This document shows, piece after piece, positions 9,759-21,160 of a stretch of 64,000 bases of DNA (position 1 is the stretch's first letter; each line of letters opens with the position of its first letter). The stretch is from Tieghemiomyces parasiticus (taxonomy: Eukaryota > Kickxellomycota > Dimargaritomycetes > Dimargaritales > Dimargaritaceae): assembly GCA_027575765.1 (NCBI GenBank), contig JANBPT010000046.1, positions 30,458 through 94,457 on the forward strand. Reading direction: 5' to 3'. Under the pieces are notes generated by a model, which ran no database searches, was not told where the DNA came from, and was given only the letters and a program-made list of their open reading frames with translations. Both the position numbers and the translations under genes were made by a program.

Positions 9759-10979
9759 TTAGTGTTCGGCGGTGTCATCGCCGCGGGTAAGGGGCATGGT
9801 CTCGGTCGGTTGCGCGGAGCTAGGATCCTTGGCGCCCACGCTGGTATAGCTAGGCGGGGCCACATCACCCTGCTTGCCGGCCTCCATATCCTCAGCCGAC
9901 GTCATACCGTCACCGTACAAACTGTAGCCCTGGTTAACGGTAGCGTTGCGACGACGGCGGGCGGACCAGAAGGCAAACAGGTGGTAGAGCACCAGCGGAA
10001 TGGTGAGCAGGGCGGTGACAATGCTGAAGCTGGCAATGGCGGCGATGAGTGTGACGCGCACGAACGGCGACAGGCCCGACCAGAAGGTGGTAACATGGTG
10101 GACGGGGGCAGCCACAGCGTAGCGAAGGGCGTCACGGAGATTACCCTCGGCCGCGGTCGGAGTAGCCTCGTGGCCAACCGCCGGCCGGGGCTCGTTGACA
10201 GCCGGGCCGTGACCGTGGCCGTAGGTCGAGATCCGGGCTAGGTGGCCGCCAGAGTGGTCCACGGTGAAGTCCGGGAGGTTGTTGTCCGCCTTGACGCAGG
10301 GAGCGACACGGTCGCTAATGTCGCCGTTCGGGTGGATCTCGATGATGTTCTCGACATACTCCTGCTGGCTCACCTTGACACCCTCCACCGAAGTAATGCG
10401 CTGGGTCAGCTTTAGTACGCGCATGTAGGGACCTTCGTCACCCGTGGTGGTGGCACCGGAATTAGGCGTCGGGCGGGGGATCACGTCATGACTGTCAACG
10501 GTTTGGGCCGGCCGACCGGAGGTCTCCCGTTTGATGGTGATAATTTGGGCGCTGACCTCAACATTGGCCACGCGGAGCTGGTCCAGCAAGTGACGCACGC
10601 CCAGCTGCATGAGCAGATCGTCTTGGAGCTTCGGCGTGACGAAGGTAGCCTTCTCAATGCTGACGTTCTGGATACCGTCATGTAGGCGCTTGTTGTTGAG
10701 GAGTACCTCGCCGCTGGTGTGCACGGCCACGTCGACGCTGATACTGACGTCGCGCGTGGCCACCCACTCGGCCGTCACGTGTGGGTGGAGCAAGTCCAAT
10801 TCCAGGTGAGGCGCAAAAATCTGGTCCAGACGGTCTATGGTAACCACATAGTGGTTCCAGCCTGGGGTGGCCGAGCGAGTCATACTCACCGTGGTCTTGG
10901 GCACGTCCATGAGGATGGTGGCGTCGACCACCGCACCGGCGGCGACTACAACGAGCAGACAAGCCTTGAAGTGCTTCAT
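9759..10979 (-). CDS. Type I membrane protein with PPxY cytoplasmic tail
   Basis: Single exon, 406 aa from ATG 10979, chosen because it opens a clean signal peptide (MKHFKACLLVVVAAGAVVDA). A lumenal or extracellular domain of about 280 residues follows, with V/I/T-rich strands and few cysteines. A histidine-rich stretch precedes one transmembrane helix (about 305-340, rich in A/I/V/L), then a stop-transfer RRRR. The roughly 75-residue cytosolic tail contains PPSY, a PPxY motif of the kind bound by WW domains of Rsp5/Nedd4 ubiquitin ligases or their adaptors. This suggests a sorted endosomal, vacuolar or plasma-membrane glycoprotein. I recognise no family. Confidence 0.8.
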   Translation of the reverse strand: MKHFKACLLVVVAAGAVVDATILMDVPKTTVSMTRSATPGWNHYVVTIDRLDQIFAPHLELDLLHPHVTAEWVATRDVSISVDVAVHTSGEVLLNNKRLHDGIQNVSIEKATFVTPKLQDDLLMQLGVRHLLDQLRVANVEVSAQIITIKRETSGRPAQTVDSHDVIPRPTPNSGATTTGDEGPYMRVLKLTQRITSVEGVKVSQQEYVENIIEIHPNGDISDRVAPCVKADNNLPDFTVDHSGGHLARISTYGHGHGPAVNEPRPAVGHEATPTAAEGNLRDALRYAVAAPVHHVTTFWSGLSPFVRVTLIAAIASFSIVTALLTIPLVLYHLFAFWSARRRRNATVNQGYSLYGDGMTSAEDMEAGKQGDVAPPSYTSVGAKDPSSAQPTETMPLTRGDDTAEH

Positions 10980-13598
10980 AGCGACAGAGCAGGGGGGAGG
11001 GAGACGAAGAGGTGGTATCCGGTGTGAGACGCAGTGGTAGTGGAAGGGCAGAGAGGAACGGAAGGGAGAGCCGTGGTTTATATTGAAGAAGGGCAGAGCG
11101 GGGAGTACGCAGGGACGCACAGTGATAAGCAGGGGCAGCTAGAAGAAAAAAAGTGGAACAGGCACCGAGAGCAGCGTAGGAGTCCGTAAAACCTAGGTAA
11201 GGAGAACGATAGATGAGGGAGCGGTCGGCAGGGCAATGTAATGTCGACTTACTAGGGGGCGGCTGACAGCGTGCTTTAAATAGCATCCACGGCCGTTCGT
11301 CCTCACACTATACGCCTATGTCTCTCCCCTCCAGGGTCCCTTCTATGGCCGACCAAGGGGTCGCAACAAAGGCTTCGGGAATGATAAAGAGAGAAGAAGA
11401 GAGAAGGGGGCCATAAAGAATATAATCGACCGGCCAATGAGTACAGCTCGCAGCACATACGAGCGACCTCGGCGGCTAGGAGAACGACGGAAAAGGGGGG
11501 GAGGCGTTGGTGGACAAGGGTGGTGGGTGGGACCGGTGTAACGACGACGGGCTCGGGGCCGCCGACACAGCCTGAACGGCCGGCGGCGCCTTACCGTTGA
11601 GCCCGCGAGTGCCTAGCGACGGCACGCTGTGTTCGATGGAAGAGAGGTGGCTGTAAAGGGGGTGGGGTGCGTTTGCCCACTCGCCCGTTCCGCTTATCAT
11701 CGACGTATTGGGTGGCAAGTCCTGTGCGTTTGAGCCTCCACCCATCGCCCGCCCTCCGTTCCCTTCGTTTGCACCCGTTGTCGGCTCAGTTGCGTCGCTG
11801 ATCCCTCCCGTTGTAAACCTGGGGGGGGGGCGATGCAGAGCACATGGAGTAAAAGTGGGCCGTAGAGCGGGCGGCAGATGGCGGTGGAGGAGAGAGAATA
11901 GCGGCGGTGATACGCTGGTCACGCTTGAGCCCGTAAATCGAAGGTCTATCGCTTTGTTGCCAATTCTTTACGAACGGTCACAACAAGGGTATGATTAATC
12001 GGGGGATCGTTTTGGACAAAGACTACAGTGCATACCATAGCAAGTGTCAACGGGGGAGGTCGGCCTGTCGCCAGGAAAGCAGCGAGGGCAGGGACATCGA
12101 CAGCCGGCAGATACGGGCTATCGGGTGGAGGTCTCCGCACTCTCACCCCCCCCCCCGACTTCACGGACAGCAACCGGTTGTCCATGGCAGTTATTTGGTC
12201 TGCCGGACAGCTGGCTTGGCGCTGAGAGATCGCGTGTTGTAAAAAAAAACGAACAAAGCGTGTGTAGGTAAGGGCAGGAGGCGCCCACATCGGACTCTCC
12301 TCCCGGCCTTACCTCCCCGATTTAGCGGCGACCCGCGCCAGGTGTACTTCGCGGTCGGGATGGGGGCTAAGGACGCTCGTTTCGCGAACCAACCGGCTAT
12401 AAGGAATTCTATGATGGCGGCGATTCAACCTAACCCGCCTGTCGCGACGCACGGCTTAGGGGACTAATCATAGCCTCAGCGGCCGGCCAACTACACTAAC
12501 CCTGCCTATGGTTCAAAAGCAGCGTGCTCTGCCGGAAACAATTTCTGTGATGTGGCGTTTCCCGAGTGAGAGGGAGGTGGGCTAGTGGCGTGAACCTTAG
12601 ACGGGCATAGGAACCGACCCTTCCCTCTGCCCAGTTTGCGACCAGTGATAAACACTGGCAGGATATATTGACGTTGGCTGCCGGTCATCGGTTTTTGCGA
12701 CAGGGCTCTGCTCTCATCAATAACCGCCGAAAACCGGCCGATGAGTTACACCAGCAAAGTATATTCTCTAATCCCTTAAGTGACCCGTTGCTTGAGCACA
12801 CAGCCCCACGGAAGGGCTGCTTCCAGTTGGTACAGGGGGAGGGAGAGAGGGCTACAAAACTCATGGGCTGAAGGCGGCCTACGCTGGCCGGCGCTTATCG
12901 AGATTTGGCCTGTGATAACAACCGTTTGCTTGGCGAGCCTGCGGATCCATCACATCGCCCAACTATATTAGTATTTTTTGCCTCGGGCCGCCCTGGACCG
13001 TGCCATCCCTTATTGATAAGGCTTAGAGCTGGCCGCTATTTGAGTCACTGGCGAGCCAATACGCCTGGTTCTCAGAATACAAGGGTTCACCACCCCATTT
13101 GTTCGACTCTTGCACTATCTCCCCTCCCCTCTCGTCTCTAGCCGCATGAGGCTCAAGGCCCGCCCATCCGCGCTCAGGGCCGACGGGACGATGGCCGTCG
13201 TTGGATGTTGGGCGTGGTCCTGAAGCAAATAGGGAGTAATGAAGCACACGGGAAACCTGTTGACCAATATGGACATAGACGATACTGCACACTGGGCGAA
13301 AGGAATGAGGCTCCTGCTACCATAATCGCCGACAGTCCATAGCTTACCGTGCGCATGGCGATGACGTTATGTAAACAAACGACTGTTTTAACAGGGCCGG
13401 CGTGGATCCGATCAGACTGTCACTAAGAATGAAGCGACCAGGGGATAAATGTTCGAACTAAGCTCTCCAACACCGACTACTGTACCATAATAAACGTCGA
13501 AATTTATAGCATAAAGAACAATGCCACGCCGCGTATTTCTTGAGTCGCCGCAGAGCCCACAGAGCATAAGGTCAAGCGGCTAAAACATCCCGGCCGAT
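10980..13598. other. Long intergenic stretch with weak ORFs
   Basis: No confident gene. On the minus strand an ATG at 12185 opens about 48 codons up to a GTATGC donor-like site, and a proline/serine-rich frame runs 11922 to 11476. I found no phase-compatible join between them. Poly-C/G tracts occur at 11821-11830 and about 12147-12156. The remaining open frames overlap and look non-coding. Confidence 0.35.
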
Positions 13599-14585
13599 TT
13601 AGGCCGACTTGGACTGCAACCACCGCTGCTGAACCTCGTATGTCAACAAGGCGATACCAAACAGCGGTGCCACGATGCAACACCGGGGCAGCACGCCCTT
13701 GAACAGGGCCCCGATTCCTTCGTTCCGCACGATATCTTTAAAACAGTCCCGCACGCCCAGATACTTGGGGGTCCCCGATGCAGGCGACACCTGGAGGCGG
13801 GTCTTGATGACATCGGCCGGGGTGACGGCGCCGGACGCGAAAAACGCCGCCGTAACGCCGGACAAAAACACGGCGTGGAACGGAGCCTGGCCGGTAGCAG
13901 GGTCGACAAACAGCGACTTGAGGATAGCGTGTGAAGGGAAAAAGAAAATGGAGAAGGGGACATCGCGGAGGAGGGTGGCCGGAGTACCGCGGTAGAGCCC
14001 ACGAAGCCCGAGCTGGCGGACAATCCCCAAGGCGGTGGGCCGCTGCGGCGGTGGGCCGGTGCCCGACGAAGCGGCTTGGGCGCCAGCGACCTGCATATGA
14101 ATCTTGACAATTTCCATCGGGTTGGTCACCACGACCTGGCAGAACCCCGCGGTCGCTCCGGAGAGCATGCCCTCCACGGCAGTCAACTGTCCGTCGGCGA
14201 CCCCGCGACGGCGGGAAAACCACTCGCGAGTATAGTCGTTCACGGCGAGCTTGATGGCCTTCTCCGGGGTGATACCGACTAGCGTCGGGACCAAGCCGCG
14301 GTAGATCCCGCGGGCACCCTCGCGCTGAATAATCGAACGGAAACAGGCCAGGCCGCTACGGTACGGGAGTACGCCCTGTGTATTGGGCCGCTGGTTCTGG
14401 AGCCGGGTCTTAACAATGTCTAGGGGGTAAATAATTAAGGTACCGGTGATGCCAGCCACGGCCCCACTGGCCAGCTTATTGGTCAACTGGGTGAGACCTG
14501 GGCTAGGTTTGGTGACACTTTTTGGGGCGACCGGGTCGTGGCGTGGCGTTAGGTTGTCGGCCACAGTTCTCGAGGGTTGAGCCAT
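13599..14585 (-). CDS. Mitochondrial carrier, glutamate/AGC-type
   Basis: Single exon, 328 aa from ATG 14585; the open frame extends further upstream only from a GTG. It has the tripartite SLC25 fold, with three PxDxxK-type signatures in order: PLDIVKTR, PMEIVKIH and PADVIKTR. Each is followed by a G-rich even-helix motif (EGARGIYRG, GLRGLYRG, EGIGALFKG). The string TPEKAIKLAVNDY and the PMEIVKI signature are typical of glutamate carriers (SLC25A18/22) and of the carrier domain of aspartate-glutamate carriers. No EF-hand extension is present, which favours a glutamate/H+ symporter-like protein of the inner mitochondrial membrane. Exact substrate is inferred from these motifs only. Confidence 0.9.
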   Translation of the reverse strand: MAQPSRTVADNLTPRHDPVAPKSVTKPSPGLTQLTNKLASGAVAGITGTLIIYPLDIVKTRLQNQRPNTQGVLPYRSGLACFRSIIQREGARGIYRGLVPTLVGITPEKAIKLAVNDYTREWFSRRRGVADGQLTAVEGMLSGATAGFCQVVVTNPMEIVKIHMQVAGAQAASSGTGPPPQRPTALGIVRQLGLRGLYRGTPATLLRDVPFSIFFFPSHAILKSLFVDPATGQAPFHAVFLSGVTAAFFASGAVTPADVIKTRLQVSPASGTPKYLGVRDCFKDIVRNEGIGALFKGVLPRCCIVAPLFGIALLTYEVQQRWLQSKSA

Positions 14586-15610
14586 ACTGAGGGCTCCGAA
14601 TTCGTAAGGGCTTTCGGGAGGCTTGGTCTTCGGTCGAGGATCGTTAGCTGAATTTCGAATCGGGTCGGGACGGGACACTTGGATGGCGGAGTTGGACTGG
14701 GAGATGTGGCCGTACTAGTTGACTGGGATTCAATTGTCTAGAGCGAAAATACACATGCAAAAATATATTGTCTACAAAGGTCCCTACTGACAATCTGGCC
14801 TATGGTTTCGGGAATCTAGTAACTGGCGTAACAAACGAAAAGGTTCTGACCTATCGGGTGCTATAAGGAGCACATCTACACGGAGGCATCCTGGAAGGCA
14901 CCATACATAGGCTAGAGACAAAAAATAACGAAAAATTTTGAGAGGTAAGTGAGACTGGCCCTCAGAAAACTGCACACTCGAGGTTACACACCCTCACTCG
15001 ACAGCCGTTACCCCTCCCCCCATCAGAAGTGTAGAGTCAGAGACCAGGAAAAACGGTGCCTGTCCCTTCTCCCTCACCGGCATTCCCATTACCCCGGTCA
15101 GTCACTGGATCCTGTTCGGTGACCGAGTGCGTCATCGATAAATGTCAGGGACGCAGGGGGTGGGCTGCCATCGAAGTGCAGCAGTGGCCACATAAAAGAG
15201 GTCAGTCCCGAAGCGAAACAGGTACTCTACCGAAAGCTGTTCACAACAACGCTGCTATATACATATCCATACCCATTTTCTATTGTCAAGAGATCAAGTA
15301 ATCCTATATTGCGCGGAAATAAGCGGGCCTGTCAGTGGACTGGGCAGACCAGAGAAGGGGGGGAGCTATGTGTGTGAAGTAAGCGTGCGGTAATAGTGGT
15401 ACAATGTGTCAAAGCCGTGGCATGTCGAGACAAAAGAAGGTAGAAATGGCAAGAAGCGCGGTTCAGTCGAGGACCGCGGGAAGAAACAAAATAAGGTAAG
15501 CTCATGGGGTAGTAGGTCTAGAAACTTCGGAAATTAAAGGGACAATAAGGGCCCGACTAGAAGACGGTCAGAGTAATGTGGGCAGATGGGAGGAGGGAAG
15601 GGACTCTTGG
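14586..15610. other. Intergenic stretch
   Basis: Lies between the carrier 5' end and the CLC 3' end, both genes on the minus strand. It would hold the carrier promoter and the CLC 3' UTR. No further gene is visible. Confidence 0.4.
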
Positions 15611-18600
15611 TTACTTAAACTCCTGAAGATAAGCGAGGAAGCGTTTCTTGTGGATGATGCCCTGGTAGCAGCCCTGCTCGACGACGCAGAGATAACGCAA
15701 CCCAAGTTTGAAAAACAGTTCAGTGACCAGTTCCACGGAGGCGCTCAGGCTGATCGACAACGGGGCCTGGTCAACATAGGCCGAGAGGTCAACGCCACGA
15801 CCAGCTTCCAGGTCGGCCCCGATCAGGATCCCCGCACCCGACGAGTCGAAAGGATCACTGTTATTTGGGGCGTTCAAGACGGCACTTGCAGACCGGACGG
15901 GCGACGACGACACATAACCCAGGGAGGTGGAGTTGTATGTCGGGTATGCGGAGGAAGACGGCAAGGGACGGTTCGGGGGCTCAAAGTGACAGCAAAGGTC
16001 GGGCCCACCGCAGCCACGAACCTTTTCAAGCGCGTGTTCGAGCTCGCTGCATGACACGAACCCGACAAGGAGGTCGCCGTTAAGCACCGGAAACCCGCCG
16101 TCGGCCAACCCGCGATAGACGGCCATGATGCGCAGCTTGTCACGGAGGCTGGCCACCGTATTGACTTCGTTAACATCAATGACCTCCAAATCGGTCTGGA
16201 CGAGCTCGCCCGTGGCCTTCCGATGGAGGTACTCGCGCTGGTTATCAATAAACGGGTAGCCAGCGAGCCGAATCATGTACTCGTAGACCCCGTCCGGGGA
16301 TACAAAATCACTAACCCAGCGGGCGACGATGATGACCAGCATAATGGGTAAAATGTAGGTGAGGTTTCCGGTGAGTTCAAAAATGATCACAATGAGCGAG
16401 AGAGTCATCTTGGTCACGCCACAGAGGACGGCCGCCCCGCCCACCATAGCATAGACCCCCGGTGTGATGCAGTGCGGGTGGCCTTCACACGCCGCGAAGA
16501 AGGCGCTGGCCGGGTACGTCACGTAAAAGTACTGCACGACGATCCCGACGAAGCGGCCGAAACAGGCACCGATTACCAGTGACGGTACGAAGATACCGTG
16601 CGGTACCCGTAGACCGAATGTCACGATAGTCAACAGGGCCTTATGCGCACAAGCGTAGGCCAGTAAGCCCAGGACACTGCTGTAACCCGTGCCGTCGCGG
16701 ATGCACAGCCCGACGTTATCGTTGCCTGCATGACACTCTTCAAAGAGGGTGGCCACTAGATCCGTGGAGTTCATGCGTGTGTACACGTTAGGATATCCTA
16801 GAACCAGGGTGAGTAAGGTAATGCAGAGCACCTCCTTGATACGGTGGTCCTTGATCCAGCTGGTGCGGCGGTAGCGGGTCCACAGTCGGTTAATCCGGCA
16901 AAAGATGCTCCCGTATAAGCCCTGGTATAGGGTGGTATGGTGTACATGGGTGTTGACAAGTAGTGGGGTTAGAACGAGGATACGTACGGGTGGGAAACTG
17001 GTGAAGCCTGAAGCCGTGGTCGAGTGGTGTCGATCGGGATCCTGTAGCGAACTTACCCCGAATATACCGAGCAACAAAAAAAAGCCAATCTCAAACCAGT
17101 GCCAGGCCCGGTCGTAGGTGACTTGGAACATGACGATCTTGTGTGTACCGAACGGATCGATGAACTTGAGGGTCATGGCGGCTATCAGGGCGCACATGTA
17201 CGAGCGCAACATGGTCTTGTTGGGAAAAAAGTAGCTGACCTGTTCCAAACTGAACAAAACCCCGCCGATGGGGGCACCGAAGGCCATGGCCACTCCAGCG
17301 GCCGCGGCGGCCGAGAGAACCTCGCGGCGCTTGCCTGTAAGGGGCCGGGTGGTGGCGATCAAAATGGGCAATAGTGGGCGAGTTAGATACCGAGAAAGAG
17401 AGGTCTGGGGGAGGAGTGCTGGACTGTCCCATATGTAGGTCTGGCAGCTGCCCTCTGCTGCTTTGGTACATACCGTCGTTCTTTTCGTACTTGTCAAAGA
17501 TTCTGCAGGTAATGTTACCCACGCAGCAGGCGACGTGGACGAAAGGTCCTTCCTTTCCCGTTATGATGCCTGAAGCAACCGAGAAGATGAGGCCAACGCA
17601 CTTCACCCAGAGGGTCTTGATACCCAGAAATCCGCGGATGACGAACCCACTCAGGATGATCTTAACCTCGGGGATCCCGCTCCCGGCCGCGTAGTAGGCG
17701 GTGCGGACCTGGCCCCGGCTGTCACGGTGACGGTTCGGATTCATGTACACCAGGAGGGCCGTCGACAGGGCGAAGATGAGGCCGATCACGCAGTAGGCCA
17801 CGGGGTCCAGCCAGTCAGCGTTAATGAGGTTGAAGTGGCTGGCCGTTTTGGTCCACGAGCGCCACTCCGGGCAAGAGGCTAGATCTGAAGTGTGCGGCCG
17901 AGAGATGCAAACGACGTGAATCCAGGTCTGGACAATTTAGATTTAAGGCATAGTAGACAGATGCGCCCGAGGGGGGGGGCAGCCCATGTGATTAGATTAT
18001 AGCTTACCTTTGGCCTCTACGCAGCACGCACTTTGGCCCATGGTAAAACTGCGTGAACAGTATCCCGTCTTGAGGTCGGATAAGTACTCGGACGCCACAT
18101 CGATGATGGCCGCCAGACAGCCGCACACGACGCCTGCAGTCGGGACAGAGGTACGGGAAAAAGAGAGGGTGAGTGAAGTGAGCGACCTGGTCATAGTTGG
18201 GGAACGATTCACGGCTCGGTGGCCCAATGCCAGGTAGCTAGCTTTAATCGGCACTTACCAATAACGCACACGATGATCCAGCCCTGCATCGCGTCCCAGG
18301 AGTTGGCAATGGTCCCGCGGAGACCGCGGAGGCCGCGTAAGCCTCGGAGACGAGCCTGTTCTTTGACGAACTCGTGGATCCAATCTGGTGGTGGAACAGC
18401 GCGCGGAAAGTCGGGTAGATATTGTCGGGTCAATATGTGACGCGTACCACCGTGAAGGCAGATGCCCAGGGCCCTCTTACAAGCGAATCACTCGAGTCGC
18501 CCAAACCGTCTTCACCGTAACTGGCACTTACCGATCGACGTGTAATCGTCAAACCACACACGCACTCCCGCGGGCGCCTTGGCTGCTGACTCGTCCGCGT

Positions 18601-19036
18601 TCGACCCGGGTAGGTATCTCGACCGTCCGGTTGCCGCACTCGAGGACTTGGGCACCCACTTACTACGTCGCCGCAAATTACCACGGCCGGCCTGTTTTAT
18701 CTCCGCCATGAGACCAGAATGCCAGGTGAGGCCCCTCAGGAGAGAAGCACGGGTGCGGAAGAAGGTATCGTCGGAGTAGCGGCGGTTCAGGGGCTGAAGG
18801 TCGTCCTCCGCCACGGTGGTATAACGGCGAAACGGGGCGGATGCATTGGGGAGCAATGGAGAGCCCTCCGTGTAGCTTTGTGAGATGTCGGCGTGGCTCT
18901 GAATACCGCACCCGCGTTCTAGACGGGGGCGGCTGGATGACGGTGAGAGCGGCGGGGAGAGGGATTGCGAGTCGGGGAGCGGAGGTGGCACGGCGTCACC
19001 GTCAGTGTCGTCGCCCAGTACCTCGTGCACAGGCAT
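15611..19036 (-). CDS. CLC chloride transporter, Gef1/ClC-3 type, six exons
   Basis: Predicted exons on the minus strand: 19036-18532, 18384-18259, 18133-18008, 17884-17474, 17334-17057, 16921-15611. Phases match and total 918 aa. Residues 1-155 are a disordered serine-rich cytosolic head. Exons 2-6 hold the CLC membrane domain, with WFDDYTSIDWIHEF before the first helix, GSGIPEVK, GKEGPFVH (gating Glu364, codon 17552-17550) and GVLFSLEQV. Two C-terminal CBS regions follow. In characterised exchangers the last motif reads LEE, where the second Glu is the internal proton site; here the codon at 17242-17240 is CAG, Gln421. The serine of GSGIP, linked to chloride preference, is present. The protein should sit in Golgi, endosome or vacuole membranes by analogy with Gef1. 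The Gln may convert exchange to uncoupled chloride flux; that is inference. An in-frame TAG upstream and the lack of another ATG support the start, though an upstream exon is possible. Confidence 0.92.
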
Positions 19037-20633
19037 GGTAGTGGTGGTAGAGTCCAAAGAGTCGGTAGCCGGGTCGACTGGGGGCGGGTGGTCCGGAATG
19101 GGTGGTAGCCGTGCTGGGACCTAGCGGAGAGAGCGGTGGACAGGGTAAGTGCGTCGCTCGTTTCACGGGGGTAAAAGCGTTACTGGCGGGCTACAGAGGG
19201 GCCAGCTAAAGACCGAGCCGCGAGCGGGGAGTTGACAGGGTAAGTTACTGAAAAACAAAGTGAACCCGATGTGCGGAGAAATGTACAGTCCTGGGAGAGG
19301 GTACTGGTGAATTACCCGCTGCGTCAGAAGGTGACCCGATGCGATGACAAGAGGGTGTGTCGTGCCAATGGCAAGGCAGGGTGTAGCCGGCTAGAGCTTA
19401 AAAAAATTGAAGTGGGGTGCACGGAAGCCAGTAGGTGTGCGGGGAGAAGTAGGGGTAAGAGCTGAGGGGCTGATATAGAAAGCCAGCTCATTCATTTCAG
19501 GGCTTTATGTAAATCAAATACACCAAAAAAAATGATATTCAGAATATAGTACAAATTCCACAGGATGGAAAACGGTGACACTAAAAGGAGGCTCTGGCTG
19601 CGTAGCGTTAAGAGGGCCGCACTGCTTGGAACCGTATTGCGGGAGTCCAGGCCCCCATCTTGAGGTCCGAGGCGGAGTCGCGCTCCCTCCTTCCATCCGC
19701 TACCAGCCCGGGGCTGCCCTGCTGGAGTGGCTCATCCAAACATAGAGAAAGGACGGTGCCGCACTCGATTCCGCCTGGATTGCTCGACTTGCCTGCCACA
19801 TCAAAACAAATGGAACAAGCTCGATAGTATCCATGAATGTGAACGACAGCTGTCAATCGTCCACGGATTGACCTGTCTCTAGACCCACCGCGTTCAGTGG
19901 CCTACTGTTAAAAACTTACCACTGCAGCCTAGCAGACAAGGCACCCCTGAGCACACTACACTGCCCTACGCTAGTGAGACAACACTGGACAAACTCAAGG
20001 ACCAGGGCCATCCCCATGTGGGATAGTGCGGATGACCCAAGGTTCTGCTGAGTACTACGGACCGCTTGTCTCGCCTGAGTTACAGTGCGAACAGCAGAAA
20101 GGTGCACTTTCCTTTATGGCAAAGCTTCGAACATCATCTCCAAGTGCCCGCCCCGAATTTTAACTCATACGGTAATACAGTAGCTACATAAAAATTGAGT
20201 GGCCTCATGACCTGCTAAATTCACGTGGTGATAGTTACGCGAGTCACCTGCTTATCATACCGCCAGCACGGCTCCGAAGGGGCCGTTAAATTTGGGCCCT
20301 TAGTTACGGCACCCAGGAATCCCGTTAACTTTGACCGATCCCTCCTGCCTTGTCAACTTCCCAATAGAAGGGAACGCATGCGCCCGTAACCTTGATTTAA
20401 TTTTTCTAAAAAAAGGTTAAACCGAACGTAGCAGGCACCTCCTCAGCTGGACCATATGGCACTGCTCGTTGTCAGGGTAGACGAAGGGGTCCAAATGCAG
20501 TGTTCGTGTGGACCCGCTGGATTTAGGTAAGCTTAGAGGAAATCGAGCACCTATTAAGCACAACCAGTCCGTGTAGGAAGGCGCCTGTCCATGATAAGAC
20601 AAGCCAAACAACAATACGCCAATTAAAAAATAA
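19037..20633. other. Intergenic stretch
   Basis: Upstream flank of the CLC gene and sequence up to tRNA-Thr. Only short, motif-free open frames are present. I see no LTR ends. Confidence 0.4.
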
Positions 20634-20706
20634 TGCCTTCTACCAGAATCGAACTGATGACCTTGTGCTTACTAGGCACACGCTCTGCCAACTGAGCCAA
20701 GAAGGC
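20634..20706 (-). tRNA. tRNA-Thr (anticodon AGT)
   Basis: A 73-nt cloverleaf. The acceptor stem is GCCTTCT with AGAAGGC. The D arm is GCTC-AGTTGGCA-GAGC. The anticodon stem is TGTGC/GCACA around CTAGTAA. The T arm contains GTTCGATTC, and the discriminator base is A. No intron, no encoded CCA. Unlike the Ile and Asp genes, its flanks show no recognisable LTR. Confidence 0.95.
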
Positions 20707-21160
20707 GGACATTCGGCGGAGTTGTGATTTATGCTATATTATATATTAAAACAATAAGAAAATGAGTCGGCCATAGCTCAACCACTTTTCTGCCTGTACT
20801 GCTCATTCACTCATTGGAGTTTTATTCAGATTGGGCGGCGTCATTCTTCAACTAGACTTCCGGAGAATAGCGTGATAGCCCGCTTGCCATCTCCCATCGC
20901 GTCGGAATCCCGGAGGCACCGTGGTTCTTGCGGCTACACACGGGTTTCTATCGATTGCGACCTGCTACTTTCCCAATTCTGCTGACTCTCTGGCCTCTTT
21001 GTTATCGAATTTATTTATTGGGGCATGATCATTACTCCAGACGTCCATTTATACATTATCTGTGACTTCCGCTCCCTTTTTACTCAGTTCACCCCCAACC
21101 ACATTCGTTCGGTTCTCCGGTTGCTTCTTTCTAGTTCGCACATTTGGCCAACTGTACGCG
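20707..21160. other. Upstream region of the Rxt3 gene
   Basis: Probable promoter and 5' UTR of the plus-strand gene starting at 21161. It contains AT-rich sequence near 20735-20760 and pyrimidine-rich tracts. No gene. Confidence 0.4.

Noticed and set aside
9615..10241. 208-codon plus-strand ORF
   Set aside because: Antisense to the 3' half of the PPxY membrane protein; no motif.
18532..19057. CLC start at the upstream TTG (19057)
   Set aside because: Nuclear fungal genes rarely start at TTG; ATG 19036 is in frame seven codons later.
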